Shown here: piece by piece, positions 35,003-47,874 of the stretch
Layout: every line of letters starts with the position of its first letter
How positions within the stretch are numbered: the first letter of the stretch is position 1
Notes under the pieces: model-generated
What the model saw: the letters and a program-made list of their open reading frames with translations, nothing else
The model's database searches: none
What the model was told of the DNA's origin: nothing
Made by a program: the position numbers and the translations under genes
DNA from: Bacteriovoracaceae bacterium
Lineage (GTDB): Bacteria > Bdellovibrionota > Bacteriovoracia > Bacteriovoracales > Bacteriovoracaceae
Length of the DNA stretch: 64,000 bases
Direction: 5' to 3'
Assembly (NCBI GenBank): GCA_021737405.1
Contig: JAIPEG010000002.1
Location: forward strand, 62,001-126,000

Positions 35003-37029
35003 GTAGAGGGTGAGCAATAGGTTCTAATAAAATCTGTCTTACCTGACTCATACTCTACCTTTAAATTATAAATGCCTTCCTCGTTACCTAATAAGAACAG
35101 TTTTTCTGTTAGAGGCGATATCTCAGATGAAAATACACCATCTTTATCTAGGTAACTAAAATCAAATACTGCGGGGCCTCTAAAAGTCTCCCCGAGTATC
35201 TTAATATCTTTTATGCTTCCTTTTAGATTTACTTGGACCAGGCATTCTTGGTTTAATCCATCCATGTTAAAGGACCTTAATACTTCTGCTATAAATTCAT
35301 TAGAGGGTAGCTCAATCTCCTTATCATCATCGAGGCCAACAAAAATAGAATCGCTTAGATATTCAAGTTCAATATAGGAGCGTGATCCTTTTATTCTATA
35401 GGGAGATGTTAATACGTATTCTCCTGGTGCTACCTTTCTAGGATTTTTCTCATTTAGAATATTCATTATCTTCTGAGGACTTATATCGATAATTGTTGGT
35501 GTTTTACCTAGAGTATTTTGTAGCTTAGTTTTTATATTATAATCAGTAGGTCGTTCTAATTGACTAAAGTCATAGAGCAACTCCTCTGGAGCGACGAAAG
35601 TTATCTTTGATGTTTGCTGACCATTTATTCCGAGATACCTTACATTTATATTACCTGGCTCAACACCAATAAAGAGAACGTACCGAAAACCTTGCCCTCC
35701 ATTAACCTTTTTAAAGTTTTCATCTAAGAGAAGTCTGTGCTCATAAACTATCTTTTTTGAGTTTGAGAACTTTTCTATTTCTACGTCCTCTAGATTCTCC
35801 CCAAGATCTGCAAGATAAAACCCACCGTAACCCTCAAGATTATTCTTATCTAAATAATTCTGAATTGACTCCTGACTAATCATTGGTATTTCAAACCTTG
35901 AGTATTCACCACCCAGTGGTATTTCAAATGACGTTCGAATAAAAAAGTTTTTAACGACAGTTCCTCTCAGAAGACCCGTTGTGTTTTTCAATGAATACTC
36001 AAAAGTAATCTTTCCTTCACTAAAATCTTCTAAAACCTCATTAGTGTCATAACTTGGTATGAAGTTAAAGTTTGTGACTGATTCACCAAAGCCTTCATCT
36101 AAATTCGCTTCGATGGTATGAAGCTCTATTTCATTTTTATCACTTATGTTTTCAGGAGTTGGTTTATTACCCTCTAGTTTCTGACCGCTTACTGCCATTA
36201 AGTTTTGGCTGACAGCTTTTTCTACCGGCCCCATTTCTCTGGCGATCACCCTTTTTACTGCTTGAGATATTGGTGAAGCCGCTACTTTTGCAATACCTTT
36301 CTCTAATTCACTCTCTTCATTTGCATAGTCAATAAGGACAAGGTCATCTGTTTTATTTTCTTTCTTTTCTTTTTTCTTTATTATTTCTTCAACGTTGATT
36401 TCATTATTATTAAACATGGCGAGCAATTTGGGATCTGTTGGGTCGTAAGATGTTGCCGGAGCCGCTTGCATATTTGTCACTGTATCTACGGCCATATTTG
36501 TTTCTTGGCGGTTTTTCTCTAAATTTTCTAACTCTGCTAGCTTTCCTTCCATTACGTTTGTCAGCTCATCACTCCATGATGTGACCAATACTTCAGAGTC
36601 GACTTTGAATCCGTAATGCTCAATTCCCTTATCCATGCTTAATTCATGCTCGCCTTTTAAAACCGCTTTATCCGTCTTTTCAGTTTTCGTTTCGACAACA
36701 ATTAGCTCATAATCTTCTATTTCTTCAACCTCGTAATTCTTTTTGACGGTTTCTACCTTTAGTTCATTTAGGACCAGTTGCTTTCTTGGCGTAACCTCGG
36801 AAGGCTTCTCTGCCTGAACAAGCAGTAGTGGCTTATCGGCCAAAAGTTGTTTTGGTGCACTGGTAAAGGTTATTGGTTTTAAATGTGGGCTTGTGACCTT
36901 ACTTATTGATTGAAGGCTTGGTATTGGAACTGCTATTATATGATCTGTGCTTTTTAAAGCACTACACCCCTGTCCTAGAACAAGAAGGTAGATCAAATAC
37001 ATTGTAGAAATTCCAAATATCCTTTTCAT
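34981..37029 (-). CDS. Large predicted lipoprotein of unknown function
   Basis: ATG at 37029 opens KRIFGISTMYLIYLLVLGQGC, a signal with a possible but imperfect lipobox (Leu-Gly-Gln-Gly-Cys). 682 aa. Residues ~20-310 are acidic and low in complexity, with Lys/Glu-rich runs (KKKEKKENKTDD). The C-terminal ~370 residues look beta-rich, with repeated Ig-like or jellyroll strands; Cys residues occur only near the end. No domain is recognised. It overlaps the convergent transglycosylase by 22 bp. Probably a periplasmic or surface-exposed lipoprotein. Confidence 0.75.
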   Translation of the reverse strand: MKRIFGISTMYLIYLLVLGQGCSALKSTDHIIAVPIPSLQSISKVTSPHLKPITFTSAPKQLLADKPLLLVQAEKPSEVTPRKQLVLNELKVETVKKNYEVEEIEDYELIVVETKTEKTDKAVLKGEHELSMDKGIEHYGFKVDSEVLVTSWSDELTNVMEGKLAELENLEKNRQETNMAVDTVTNMQAAPATSYDPTDPKLLAMFNNNEINVEEIIKKKEKKENKTDDLVLIDYANEESELEKGIAKVAASPISQAVKRVIAREMGPVEKAVSQNLMAVSGQKLEGNKPTPENISDKNEIELHTIEANLDEGFGESVTNFNFIPSYDTNEVLEDFSEGKITFEYSLKNTTGLLRGTVVKNFFIRTSFEIPLGGEYSRFEIPMISQESIQNYLDKNNLEGYGGFYLADLGENLEDVEIEKFSNSKKIVYEHRLLLDENFKKVNGGQGFRYVLFIGVEPGNINVRYLGINGQQTSKITFVAPEELLYDFSQLERPTDYNIKTKLQNTLGKTPTIIDISPQKIMNILNEKNPRKVAPGEYVLTSPYRIKGSRSYIELEYLSDSIFVGLDDDKEIELPSNEFIAEVLRSFNMDGLNQECLVQVNLKGSIKDIKILGETFRGPAVFDFSYLDKDGVFSSEISPLTEKLFLLGNEEGIYNLKVEYESGKTDFIRTYCSPSTYLLEQL

Positions 37030-37128
37030 ACTTATGTTTATTGTCTCAAAGGATAGGAATTTTTCCACCAAGTGGAGCTTTTTTCACCTACATTTTAAAT
37101 AGTCAGTACAGACAGCTAACAAAGTTGG

Positions 37129-37157
37129 CAAAAAAAAGCCCTCTTTTTCAAGAGGGC
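37129..37157 (-). terminator. Intrinsic terminator of the atp operon
   Basis: On the minus strand GCCCTCTT pairs with AAGAGGGC around a 4-nt loop (37138-37157) and is followed by a run of nine T (37129-37137). It lies 33 bp after the atpC stop. Confidence 0.9.
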
Positions 37158-37189
37158 CTATGGATAGTCATGACTATTTAGTTTTTTAG

Positions 37190-37603
37190 CTACTGTTTTG
37201 AAAGTTGAATTCTTAGTCGCGCCCTTTCTGCTTTTCGTTGAAATTTCTCAATTTCGGAATCGCTTAAAGCTTCTCCACTGTTCAATCGTCTTTCTGCAGT
37301 CTCAAGAGCTTGCTCTGCTCTATCAGCACTAATTTCACTTTTTTCTTCTGAGGTATGAGACATGATGATGACTTTATCTTCTAATACCTTACAGATTCCG
37401 TAAGTTACTGAGAAGTGCCTATCTGGGTCATCTGCTCCACCAAAAATTGAAAGTACACCAGTGCTCAGTCTATTTATTAGATGAGTGTGATGCGGAAGAA
37501 TGTTGATTTGCCCCCTAACCGTTGGAATCAAAAGTGATTCCGCCGGTATGTCTTTGGCGACAACTTTTTCTGGAGTTAATAGATCAACAGTAAAGTAATT
37601 CAT
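37190..37603 (-). CDS. atpC: ATP synthase F1 epsilon subunit
   Basis: 137 aa. N-terminal beta-sandwich (FTVDLLTPEKVVAKDIPAES, RGQINILPHHTHLINRLSTG) and C-terminal helical hairpin (DRAEQALETAERRL ... KFQRKAERARLRIQL). Part of the central stalk; the C-terminal helices can inhibit ATP hydrolysis. Last gene of the F1 operon, 11 bp after atpD and followed by a terminator. Confidence 0.95.
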   Translation of the reverse strand: MNYFTVDLLTPEKVVAKDIPAESLLIPTVRGQINILPHHTHLINRLSTGVLSIFGGADDPDRHFSVTYGICKVLEDKVIIMSHTSEEKSEISADRAEQALETAERRLNSGEALSDSEIEKFQRKAERARLRIQLSKQ

Positions 37604-37614
37604 TTTCCGTACCC

Positions 37615-39907
<2,293 letters not shown>

Positions 39908-39920
39908 TTCAGCTACCTAA

Positions 39921-41986
<2,066 letters not shown>

Positions 41987-41993
41987 ATACTAC

Positions 41994-42527
41994 CTATATT
42001 TGAGAAATTAATTTGTTTGTTGCTTTTTTATTAAGTCCAGAATCGTTTTTTATTTTTTCTTTTGCCTTCTCAATTACTTCTGTAACCAGGTCTTCTTTAA
42101 GTCTGTTTTCTAAAGAGCTTTTTTCATGCAAGACTTTGCTTTCTGAATCCCTCTCTAATCTTTTTAAATATTCTTCAGATTCTAGTTTTGTTCTTTGTAC
42201 AAAATCGTTGGCTTCTTTTTCTGCATTTTGAATAATCTTCTTTTTCTCAGACTCAAGATTTTCTATTTTTTTTTGAAACATCTCTAATTTGATTTTTGCT
42301 TCCTTGTCTCTTTTGTCCGCATATTCATATAGGTTTGTAACGTCTTCTGCATTTTTATCAAACATTTCTCTTAGAGGTTTTTTAAGAAGGAAAAGTAAGG
42401 CAAAAAATAGAATAAAAAAGTTAACTGCAGGATAAAGTAAATCCGTGACACTACCGTGTGCACCACCACCGGCGGCAAATGTTATTTTTGTTACAAGCAA
42501 GACCAATAAAGTGATTAAACATTTCAT
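41994..42527 (-). CDS. atpF: ATP synthase Fo b subunit with signal-peptide-like N-terminus
   Basis: 177 aa. It begins with KCLITLLVLLVTKITFAAGGG, which looks like a Sec signal peptide with cleavage after TFA, then a single membrane helix (YPAVNFFILFFALLFLL) and a long Lys/Glu-rich coiled coil (FQKKIENLESEKKKIIQNAEKEA). Ordinary b subunits begin directly with the membrane helix, so the extra leader is unusual. It follows a second b-type gene by 15 bp. Confidence 0.92.
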   Translation of the reverse strand: MKCLITLLVLLVTKITFAAGGGAHGSVTDLLYPAVNFFILFFALLFLLKKPLREMFDKNAEDVTNLYEYADKRDKEAKIKLEMFQKKIENLESEKKKIIQNAEKEANDFVQRTKLESEEYLKRLERDSESKVLHEKSSLENRLKEDLVTEVIEKAKEKIKNDSGLNKKATNKLISQI

Positions 42528-42542
42528 TTCGATAGTCCTAAA

Positions 42543-42986
42543 TTAATTTACTAATTTATTTACAAGGGTTTCAGATAAATTCTCAGCACTCTTTAAAACT
42601 GAAGTTCTACTAGCTTCCACTTCGGCGATTACACCCTTTTTCTTTTCTTCATACTGAGCCAGTACTTTTAATTCTTCATTTTTTTGTGCTTCAGAAATTT
42701 CTTTTACTGATTTATTTTTTAACTCAGACATCTTCATATGAGCTTCTTCACTTGTTTTTTGTATTTCCTTATCAAACTTTTCAGAAAGCTTATCTGCTTC
42801 CTTGAATTTGTTACCCGCTTCCTGGTCAAGCTTTGTTGTCTTTGACTCTCTTGTTTGGAGAACAAATAAAAGCTTATTAAAGAAGACAACCTTCAATAAG
42901 AAGAAAATAATGACAAAAATTCCGAATTGATAAAATATTGATTCGTCGACGCCTAATTTTTGGAAAATCCCAATAAATTTATCCAT
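42543..42986 (-). CDS. ATP synthase Fo second b-type subunit (b')
   Basis: 147 aa. One N-terminal membrane helix (FYQFGIFVIIFFLLKVVFF) followed by a charged coiled coil (LDQEAGNKFKEADKLSEKFDKEI). Unlike its neighbour it has no leader before the helix. The two tandem b-type genes imply a heterodimeric b/b' outer stalk as in photosynthetic bacteria and many delta-like groups. First gene of the F1 operon, downstream of a predicted promoter. Confidence 0.9.
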   Translation of the reverse strand: MDKFIGIFQKLGVDESIFYQFGIFVIIFFLLKVVFFNKLLFVLQTRESKTTKLDQEAGNKFKEADKLSEKFDKEIQKTSEEAHMKMSELKNKSVKEISEAQKNEELKVLAQYEEKKKGVIAEVEASRTSVLKSAENLSETLVNKLVN

Positions 42987-43058
42987 AAGACTCTATTCCC
43001 CTGACGGTCCTTTGCTTAGGACTTTTTCAGATAAGATGATGCTAAAAATTGAACCTTA

Positions 43059-43087
43059 TATGTAGTCATCTCTGGCAAGTTTGTCAA
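43059..43087 (-). promoter_or_regulatory. Predicted promoter of the F1 ATP synthase operon
   Basis: Minus-strand consensus TTGACA (-35, 43082-43087) is followed after 17 bp by TACATA (-10, 43059-43064). The -10 match is moderate. The 165-bp gap between the bactofilin stop and the b' start contains no gene and is where the operon promoter is expected. Confidence 0.5.
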
Positions 43088-43151
43088 AGTGTAAAATCTT
43101 CTAAATGGGCTTAAATTAAGGCTTAGAACCAAAGATATGAGTTCTTTACAA

Positions 43152-43487
43152 TTACCTTTTTTCACGCATTTTTGTTGTGCCGTGGAAAATCACTCCTTCC
43201 TCTACAATTAGACTCGGTGTGGTAATTGTCCCCTCAAATCTTGCGGGCTTGATTATCTCTACTCGACTGCTGGCCTTTATATTACCTTTCACAGTACCTG
43301 AGATCAGTATGACGTTTGCATTTATGTCAGCATTCACGACAGCACCCTCAGAGACAATGACTGTGTCATTTGAAAATACTGAACCGTTCACTATTCCTGC
43401 AATTCTAGCAACCCCGTTAAAACTTAGGTTGCCCTCAAATTTACAGCCCTCTTCAATAATGGCTGAAATTTCACCCTTATGCCTCAC
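43152..43487 (-). CDS. Bactofilin (polymer-forming cytoskeletal protein)
   Basis: 111 aa from GTG at 43487, chosen because AAGGGA lies 7 bp upstream; the TTG at 43508 would add seven residues and precede that site. The protein is one right-handed beta-helix core with the bactofilin repeat pattern: GCKFEGNLSFNGVARIAGIVNGSVFSN, ...EGAVVNADINANVILISGTVKGNIKASSRVEI, ...ARFEGTITTPSLIVEEGVIFHG (positions roughly 13-105). Bactofilins form filaments without nucleotide; in Myxococcus they scaffold the ParABS system. Here the gene follows parB by 38 bp, in line with that role. A six-member palindrome copy lies in the gap. Confidence 0.93.
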   Translation of the reverse strand: MRHKGEISAIIEEGCKFEGNLSFNGVARIAGIVNGSVFSNDTVIVSEGAVVNADINANVILISGTVKGNIKASSRVEIIKPARFEGTITTPSLIVEEGVIFHGTTKMREKR

Positions 43488-43509
43488 TGCACAATCCCTT
43501 GTTAGCAAT

Positions 43510-43525
43510 TGGTCCTATGGGACCA
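43510..43525. repeat. parS-like 16-bp palindrome between parB and bactofilin
   Basis: TGGTCCTATGGGACCA, one base from a perfect palindrome, lies directly after the parB stop (43526-43528) and 22 bp before the bactofilin GTG. It is the only copy in the window outside mnmE and is in a non-coding spot, so the sequence is not there for its coding value. As RNA it could form a short hairpin ahead of the bactofilin ribosome site. Confidence 0.75.
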
Positions 43526-44434
43526 CTAGCGCTTTAGCAGATATTCGTAAATATCGTTAAATTCTGCTTCATTTGAGAATTTTATCACAAACTCCCCTTT
43601 TCCTGCTTTTTTTGATTTTAGATCAAAATGGTAACCAGTCTTCTGCTCAAGAGTTTGCCTGAATTGATCCAACTTACCATCAAAGCTTTTTTCTTGAGGT
43701 CTTTTTGCTATTGGATCTTTCTTTTTTAATAGTTTTTCTAGCTCTCTTACAGACATATTTTCTGTGACTGCTAAGTTTGCAAACCTTATGCTTCTTTCAC
43801 GTTCTTTTTCAGCTGCTAAAACCTTAGCGTGGCCAAAACTTAAAAACTCTTTTTGAAGGAGTTCAATCACATCTCTTGGTAGTTTTAATATTCTTATATA
43901 GTTTGCGATTGTAGATCTTTCTTTTCCAAGTCTTTTGGCAACTTCCTCTTGGGTAAGATCAAATTCGTTCATTAATTGATAATAGGCCAAAGCTTCTTCA
44001 ACACAATTGAGATCACTTCTTTGAACGTTCTCTATGATAGAGATAACCATTCGTTCTCTATCAGTAACCTTCTTTATAACAACGGGAACCTTATCAATTC
44101 CTGCCATTTTTGCGGCCCTTAGTCTTCTCTCACCCGCAATAAGCTCAAAGCCTTTCTCTGCTTTTAAAACAACTAGTGGCTGAATTATTCCGTTCTCTTT
44201 AATCGAGTCCGATAATTCTTTTAGTTCTTTCTCTTTAAATATTTTTCTTGGCTGATTAGGATTTGCCTTTATTTCACTAATACTTATTAATGCAGGATTT
44301 TCCCCAAAGCTTTCTTCTCTTTTGGCTTGTGAATTATCTGCAGCAAGATCCTTTAGAGATGCTTTTAAAATCTCATTCGGTGTATCTTGAATTAATGAAG
44401 CTATTCCTTTTCCGAGTGCTACTTTTTTCGCCAT
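43526..44434 (-). CDS. parB: Chromosome-partitioning protein ParB (Spo0J)
   Basis: 302 aa. N-terminal CTPase/clamp domain with ISEIKANPNQPRKIF, IIQPLVVLKAEKGFELIAGERRLRAAKMAGI (GERRxRA CTP-binding box) and ENVQRSDLNCVEEA. Central HTH (LTQEEVAKRLGKERSTIANYIRIL) reads parS; C-terminal dimer domain follows. ParB loads at parS, spreads as a sliding clamp and is moved by ParA. The parA-parB pair with parS nearby makes a complete chromosomal Par locus. Confidence 0.97.
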   Translation of the reverse strand: MAKKVALGKGIASLIQDTPNEILKASLKDLAADNSQAKREESFGENPALISISEIKANPNQPRKIFKEKELKELSDSIKENGIIQPLVVLKAEKGFELIAGERRLRAAKMAGIDKVPVVIKKVTDRERMVISIIENVQRSDLNCVEEALAYYQLMNEFDLTQEEVAKRLGKERSTIANYIRILKLPRDVIELLQKEFLSFGHAKVLAAEKERERSIRFANLAVTENMSVRELEKLLKKKDPIAKRPQEKSFDGKLDQFRQTLEQKTGYHFDLKSKKAGKGEFVIKFSNEAEFNDIYEYLLKR

Positions 44435-44447
44435 TTCTAATCCCTAA

Positions 44448-45293
44448 TTACTGTAATTGATCTCTATGCTCTGAAGGTATCTCTGGTATCGTGAAATTTA
44501 ATTCAGGCTGATTTTCAGGAGCTTTCATTCGTTCTTTTAAAATCATCTCTTTTGCTAGAGATAAATATGCCTGACTTCCCTTTGATTCAATATCGTAGAG
44601 AATTATTGGTTTCCCAAAGGAAGGGCATTCTGAAATTTTCACATTTCTTGGAATAATCGTTTCAAATACCTTATCGCCAAAGTGAGTTTTCACTTCCGCA
44701 GAAACCTGCTTATGAAGAGAAGTTCTCGCATCAAACATCGTTAACAAAATTCCCTCTAAATTTAGCGTGGGATTAAGAGATGATCTAACAAGTCTAATAG
44801 TATTAAGTAACTGTGCTAGGCCCTCCATTGCATAATACTCAGTTTGTAAAGGTACTATCACCCCAGTACAAGCCGTTAAGGCATTCACTGCAAGTACATT
44901 CAAGCTGGGTAAACAATCAACTAAGATGTAATCGTAGTCTTTTACAATTGGCTCTAGAGCGGCTTTAAGCTTGTGTTCCCTAGCAAACTCACTAACTAAC
45001 TCTATTTCTGCACCAATTAGATTTTGGTCAGCAGGACAAACGTCAAAATGAGGTAATTCTGTGGGGTAGATACAGTCCTTAATAGACTTTTTCCCAATTA
45101 TTGCGTGATAAATATTACTTTCAGCAAAGTCCTCTTTATTTAAACCAGCTCCAACACTGGCATTTCCTTGAGGGTCTAGATCAATTAGTAGAGTTTTTTT
45201 CTCAGCTACTGCTAGACACGCCGCAAGATTTATGGCCGTAGTTGTTTTACCAACTCCGCCTTTCTGATTGGCTATAGCAATGATTTTAGTCAT
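44448..45293 (-). CDS. parA: Chromosome-partitioning ATPase ParA (Soj)
   Basis: 281 aa, deviant Walker ATPase. [25 protein letters not shown] (signature Lys in KGGVGKT), [30 protein letters not shown] (normally DCPPSL; here Cys-Leu-Pro) and [16 protein letters not shown]. Binds DNA nonspecifically as ATP dimer and drives ParB-parS complexes apart. Starts 37 bp after rsmG and is 13 bp ahead of parB. Confidence 0.97.
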   Translation of the reverse strand: MTKIIAIANQKGGVGKTTTAINLAACLAVAEKKTLLIDLDPQGNASVGAGLNKEDFAESNIYHAIIGKKSIKDCIYPTELPHFDVCPADQNLIGAEIELVSEFAREHKLKAALEPIVKDYDYILVDCLPSLNVLAVNALTACTGVIVPLQTEYYAMEGLAQLLNTIRLVRSSLNPTLNLEGILLTMFDARTSLHKQVSAEVKTHFGDKVFETIIPRNVKISECPSFGKPIILYDIESKGSQAYLSLAKEMILKERMKAPENQPELNFTIPEIPSEHRDQLQ

Positions 45294-45329
45294 TTAGGTG
45301 CTCCGTTTGTTGTTGCCGCGATAGAATTT

Positions 45330-45956
45330 TTAAATAAGTTGCGATAGTTTGACAAGCGCTTTCTTTGTTCCACGTGGAACATTTGCGCTTTGGTAAGCTA
45401 TAAAGCTTCTCCCATTGGTGCCTGGGAGGTCGTACTCTTCATCTAGCACCTTTCTAAAACTTTCTATCTTTTCTGGGACAGACTCAAGCTCCTTAACATT
45501 AGGACCTTTATAAAAATAAACCGTGATCGGCTTATTTGAATTTATTTTTTTAATATAATCAGAAATCTTGCCTACGGCCTTAAAAGAGAGTGAGCAAGGC
45601 ACATCTATCAAGATGTCCTCTATTCTATAGTGGTAAGTCTTAATATTTTTAAGTTTTAGATCTAGTGCTATATCTCTGACAGCGTCTGCTTTTTTTCGCC
45701 TCGCTTCAAACCCTATAAACTTCGTTCCAGGATACTTGTGCCCAAGTGGCAACAAAGGAAAGCCACCACCAAAGCCTATATCCAAGTGAAGACCCTTTTC
45801 TATGCTTTTTGAGAATGAATTAAATAAATCACAAGGAAGAATCGAGTCAAGAACTTGCTTCTGAAAAAACTCCTCTGGTTCATTGATTCGTGTCAAATTT
45901 AGTGAACCATATTTATCGTTAAGTAAATCGAGAAGATTATCAGAGAAGTCTCTCAC
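45330..45956 (-). CDS. rsmG: 16S rRNA (guanine527-N7)-methyltransferase RsmG
   Basis: Methylates G527 of 16S rRNA. 208 aa, SAM-dependent Rossmann fold: GLHLDIGFGGGFPLLPLG (usually DxGSGAGFPG), then KFIGFEARRKKADAV. GTG start at 45956 overlaps the mnmG stop by 1 bp. The C-terminal NVPRGTK is written by a perfect parS site (45366-45381), so this stretch of protein is constrained by segregation. mnmG-rsmG-parA-parB is the standard order near bacterial origins. Confidence 0.92.
   Translation of the reverse strand: MRDFSDNLLDLLNDKYGSLNLTRINEPEEFFQKQVLDSILPCDLFNSFSKSIEKGLHLDIGFGGGFPLLPLGHKYPGTKFIGFEARRKKADAVRDIALDLKLKNIKTYHYRIEDILIDVPCSLSFKAVGKISDYIKKINSNKPITVYFYKGPNVKELESVPEKIESFRKVLDEEYDLPGTNGRSFIAYQSANVPRGTKKALVKLSQLI
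45366..45381. promoter_or_regulatory. parS: parS centromere site (perfect 16-bp match)
   Basis: TGTTCCACGTGGAACA, a perfect palindrome and the canonical bacterial parS, lies inside the 3' end of rsmG, about 70 bp upstream of parA and ~8 kb from oriC. ParB nucleates here. Confidence 0.95.
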
Positions 45957-47821
45957 TATAAGGCCGATGCTATAAAGGTCAGAGTTGCGGGCCTTATCCC
46001 CTCTATTCTTTTGAGCTGACCAAATGTTTCTGGCTTAATCTTTTCAATCCGCTGCTTACATTCAAAGCTCACATTTCTATTTTTAAGTAGGTTTTCCCAA
46101 TCAACCCTTTTGTCTTCTAGCTTCCTTTGAATTTTGTTTTCTTGTTCTTCCCGTATAATATATCCGCGATACTTAAGAGAGATGCCTACAGCCCTTATCA
46201 CCCTCACATCAAAATCAACACCAGATCTCTGTAAAATTTTAGAAAGTCCACTAACTGGATCCACATTGCTTCTTTGCAAGACCTCTACGAGGCTAATTTT
46301 TTCTTTTATTCCACCCCAGTTAAATTCATCAAATAGCTGGACGTTCTCTTTATTTGGAAAGAAAAACATTTTTTCGCACATTTTTTCTAATAATTTAAAT
46401 TGAGCAAGGAAATTTTCGTTCGCCCTATCAATTGCCAAATCAAGATCAAGGGACTTTCTATAGCCTGACATCCTTAAAACAGAATTATCTTCTCTAATAA
46501 AAAGCCTATTTTCTGAGCGTGCGGTAAAGAGCCTGTAGGGCTCATCTCGCTCAAAAGTAACCAAATCCTCAATCATGACACCTATGTAGCTTTCATGCCT
46601 ACTGAGGACCAATGGAGCTCTACCCAGCACGGCCAAAGCTGCGTTGAGGCCGGAAATCAAACCTTGTCCGGCAGCTTCTTCATAGCCAGAGGTTCCACAA
46701 ACTTGGCCAGCAAAGTACAGACCCTCAATCCGCTTGTGTTCCATAGATCTGGTTAAATCAAGAGTATCAACAACGTCGTACTCAACAGCATAACCATAAA
46801 CCGCAATTTCTGCCTCTTCTAGCCCGGGAATAAGTCTTAAGAACTCTAATTGAACCTCTTTTGGCAATGAAGTTGATATTCCATTTGGATAAAATGTGTC
46901 TATATCAAGACCTTCGGGCTCCACGAATACATGATGAACATTTCTATCTAAATACCGAAAAGCCTTGTCTTCAATGCTGGGGCAATACCTTGGTCCAACG
47001 CCTTTAATTTGACCATTGAAAATTGGGCTTTTTTCTTTGTTTTCTCGAATGATAGTCAGCGCACTCTCATTAGTTCTCGTTAGAAAACAATCAACCTGAG
47101 ACTGAGCCCTATTGAAACTATCATGGGCCCAATGGAAGTTTAATGCCATTGGATCACTTGGCTGCGCCTCCATTTTAGAGAAATCGATAGAATCCCTTCT
47201 TATTCTTGGTGGTGTACCTGTTTTAAAGCGCTTTTTTAGGGTTTTAACGTTCTCAAAAAGGTCATCTATACTTCTAGATGATTCTTTACCAAATCTGCCG
47301 CCTACCGAAACCTCTGGCCCAGTGTGGAGTTTTCCTCCAAGAAAAGTTCCAGTAGTGACAATAAGTTTTTTACTAAAATATGTTCCAAGATCTCCCGCTA
47401 ATTCAAAATATTCACCAACCTTTGGGGAAACACAATTGATCTTGTCTCTAACAACGGTGATGCTTGACTGAGAAATCACTTCTTCTGCAAATTTACTATA
47501 TTTTGTCTTATCTATTTGAATTCTAGTTGATTGAACGGCGTAGCCCTTGCTCTCATTTAAAACTCGATACTGAATGCCTGATAGGTCAGCCAGCTTGCCC
47601 ATTAAACCACCAAGGGCATCAATCTCTCTAACTACCTGACCCTTTCCAACGCCACCCACTGCGGGATTACATGGTGCAGATCCAAGACCAACACCTGGAA
47701 GAGAAACGATTCCAACTTTGAGACCGAATTGATTTGCAGCCCATGCAGCCTCAAGGCCAGCATGACCGCCACCCATAACTAAAATATCAAATTTTTCTAA
47801 AGATTGTTCCACGTAGAACAT
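45956..47821 (-). CDS. mnmG: tRNA uridine-5-carboxymethylaminomethyl modification enzyme MnmG (GidA)
   Basis: With MnmE installs the cmnm5 group on U34 of tRNAs. 621 aa FAD protein. FAD-binding DILVMGGGHAGLEAAWAANQ near residues 12-31, CNPAVGGVGKGQVVREIDALGG, GTFLGGKLHTG, FKTGTPPRI, and GQVCGTSGYEEAAGQGLISGLNAA. The start codon region MFYVEQ is encoded by a parS-like site. It is 53 bp after mnmE and overlaps rsmG. Confidence 0.97.
   Translation of the reverse strand: MFYVEQSLEKFDILVMGGGHAGLEAAWAANQFGLKVGIVSLPGVGLGSAPCNPAVGGVGKGQVVREIDALGGLMGKLADLSGIQYRVLNESKGYAVQSTRIQIDKTKYSKFAEEVISQSSITVVRDKINCVSPKVGEYFELAGDLGTYFSKKLIVTTGTFLGGKLHTGPEVSVGGRFGKESSRSIDDLFENVKTLKKRFKTGTPPRIRRDSIDFSKMEAQPSDPMALNFHWAHDSFNRAQSQVDCFLTRTNESALTIIRENKEKSPIFNGQIKGVGPRYCPSIEDKAFRYLDRNVHHVFVEPEGLDIDTFYPNGISTSLPKEVQLEFLRLIPGLEEAEIAVYGYAVEYDVVDTLDLTRSMEHKRIEGLYFAGQVCGTSGYEEAAGQGLISGLNAALAVLGRAPLVLSRHESYIGVMIEDLVTFERDEPYRLFTARSENRLFIREDNSVLRMSGYRKSLDLDLAIDRANENFLAQFKLLEKMCEKMFFFPNKENVQLFDEFNWGGIKEKISLVEVLQRSNVDPVSGLSKILQRSGVDFDVRVIRAVGISLKYRGYIIREEQENKIQRKLEDKRVDWENLLKNRNVSFECKQRIEKIKPETFGQLKRIEGIRPATLTFIASAL
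47805..47820. promoter_or_regulatory. parS: Second parS site, one mismatch, at the mnmG start
   Basis: TGTTCCACGTAGAACA differs from the canonical parS by a single base (A for G at position 11). It covers codons 1-6 of mnmG, including most of the ATG, 2.4 kb from the perfect site in rsmG. Confidence 0.85.
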
Positions 47822-47874
47822 TTACAATTAATTGACCATTATTGTCCAGAAAACAGTATAAGACATTGTAAATA

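Noticed and set aside
43177-43560. Plus-strand frame of 127 codons opposite bactofilin
   Set aside because: Lies fully over the well-supported bactofilin gene and the parB end; no domain.
46605-46618. GGACCA half sites elsewhere, such as in mnmG and yidC
   Set aside because: The second half of the palindrome is missing, so they are not counted as copies.
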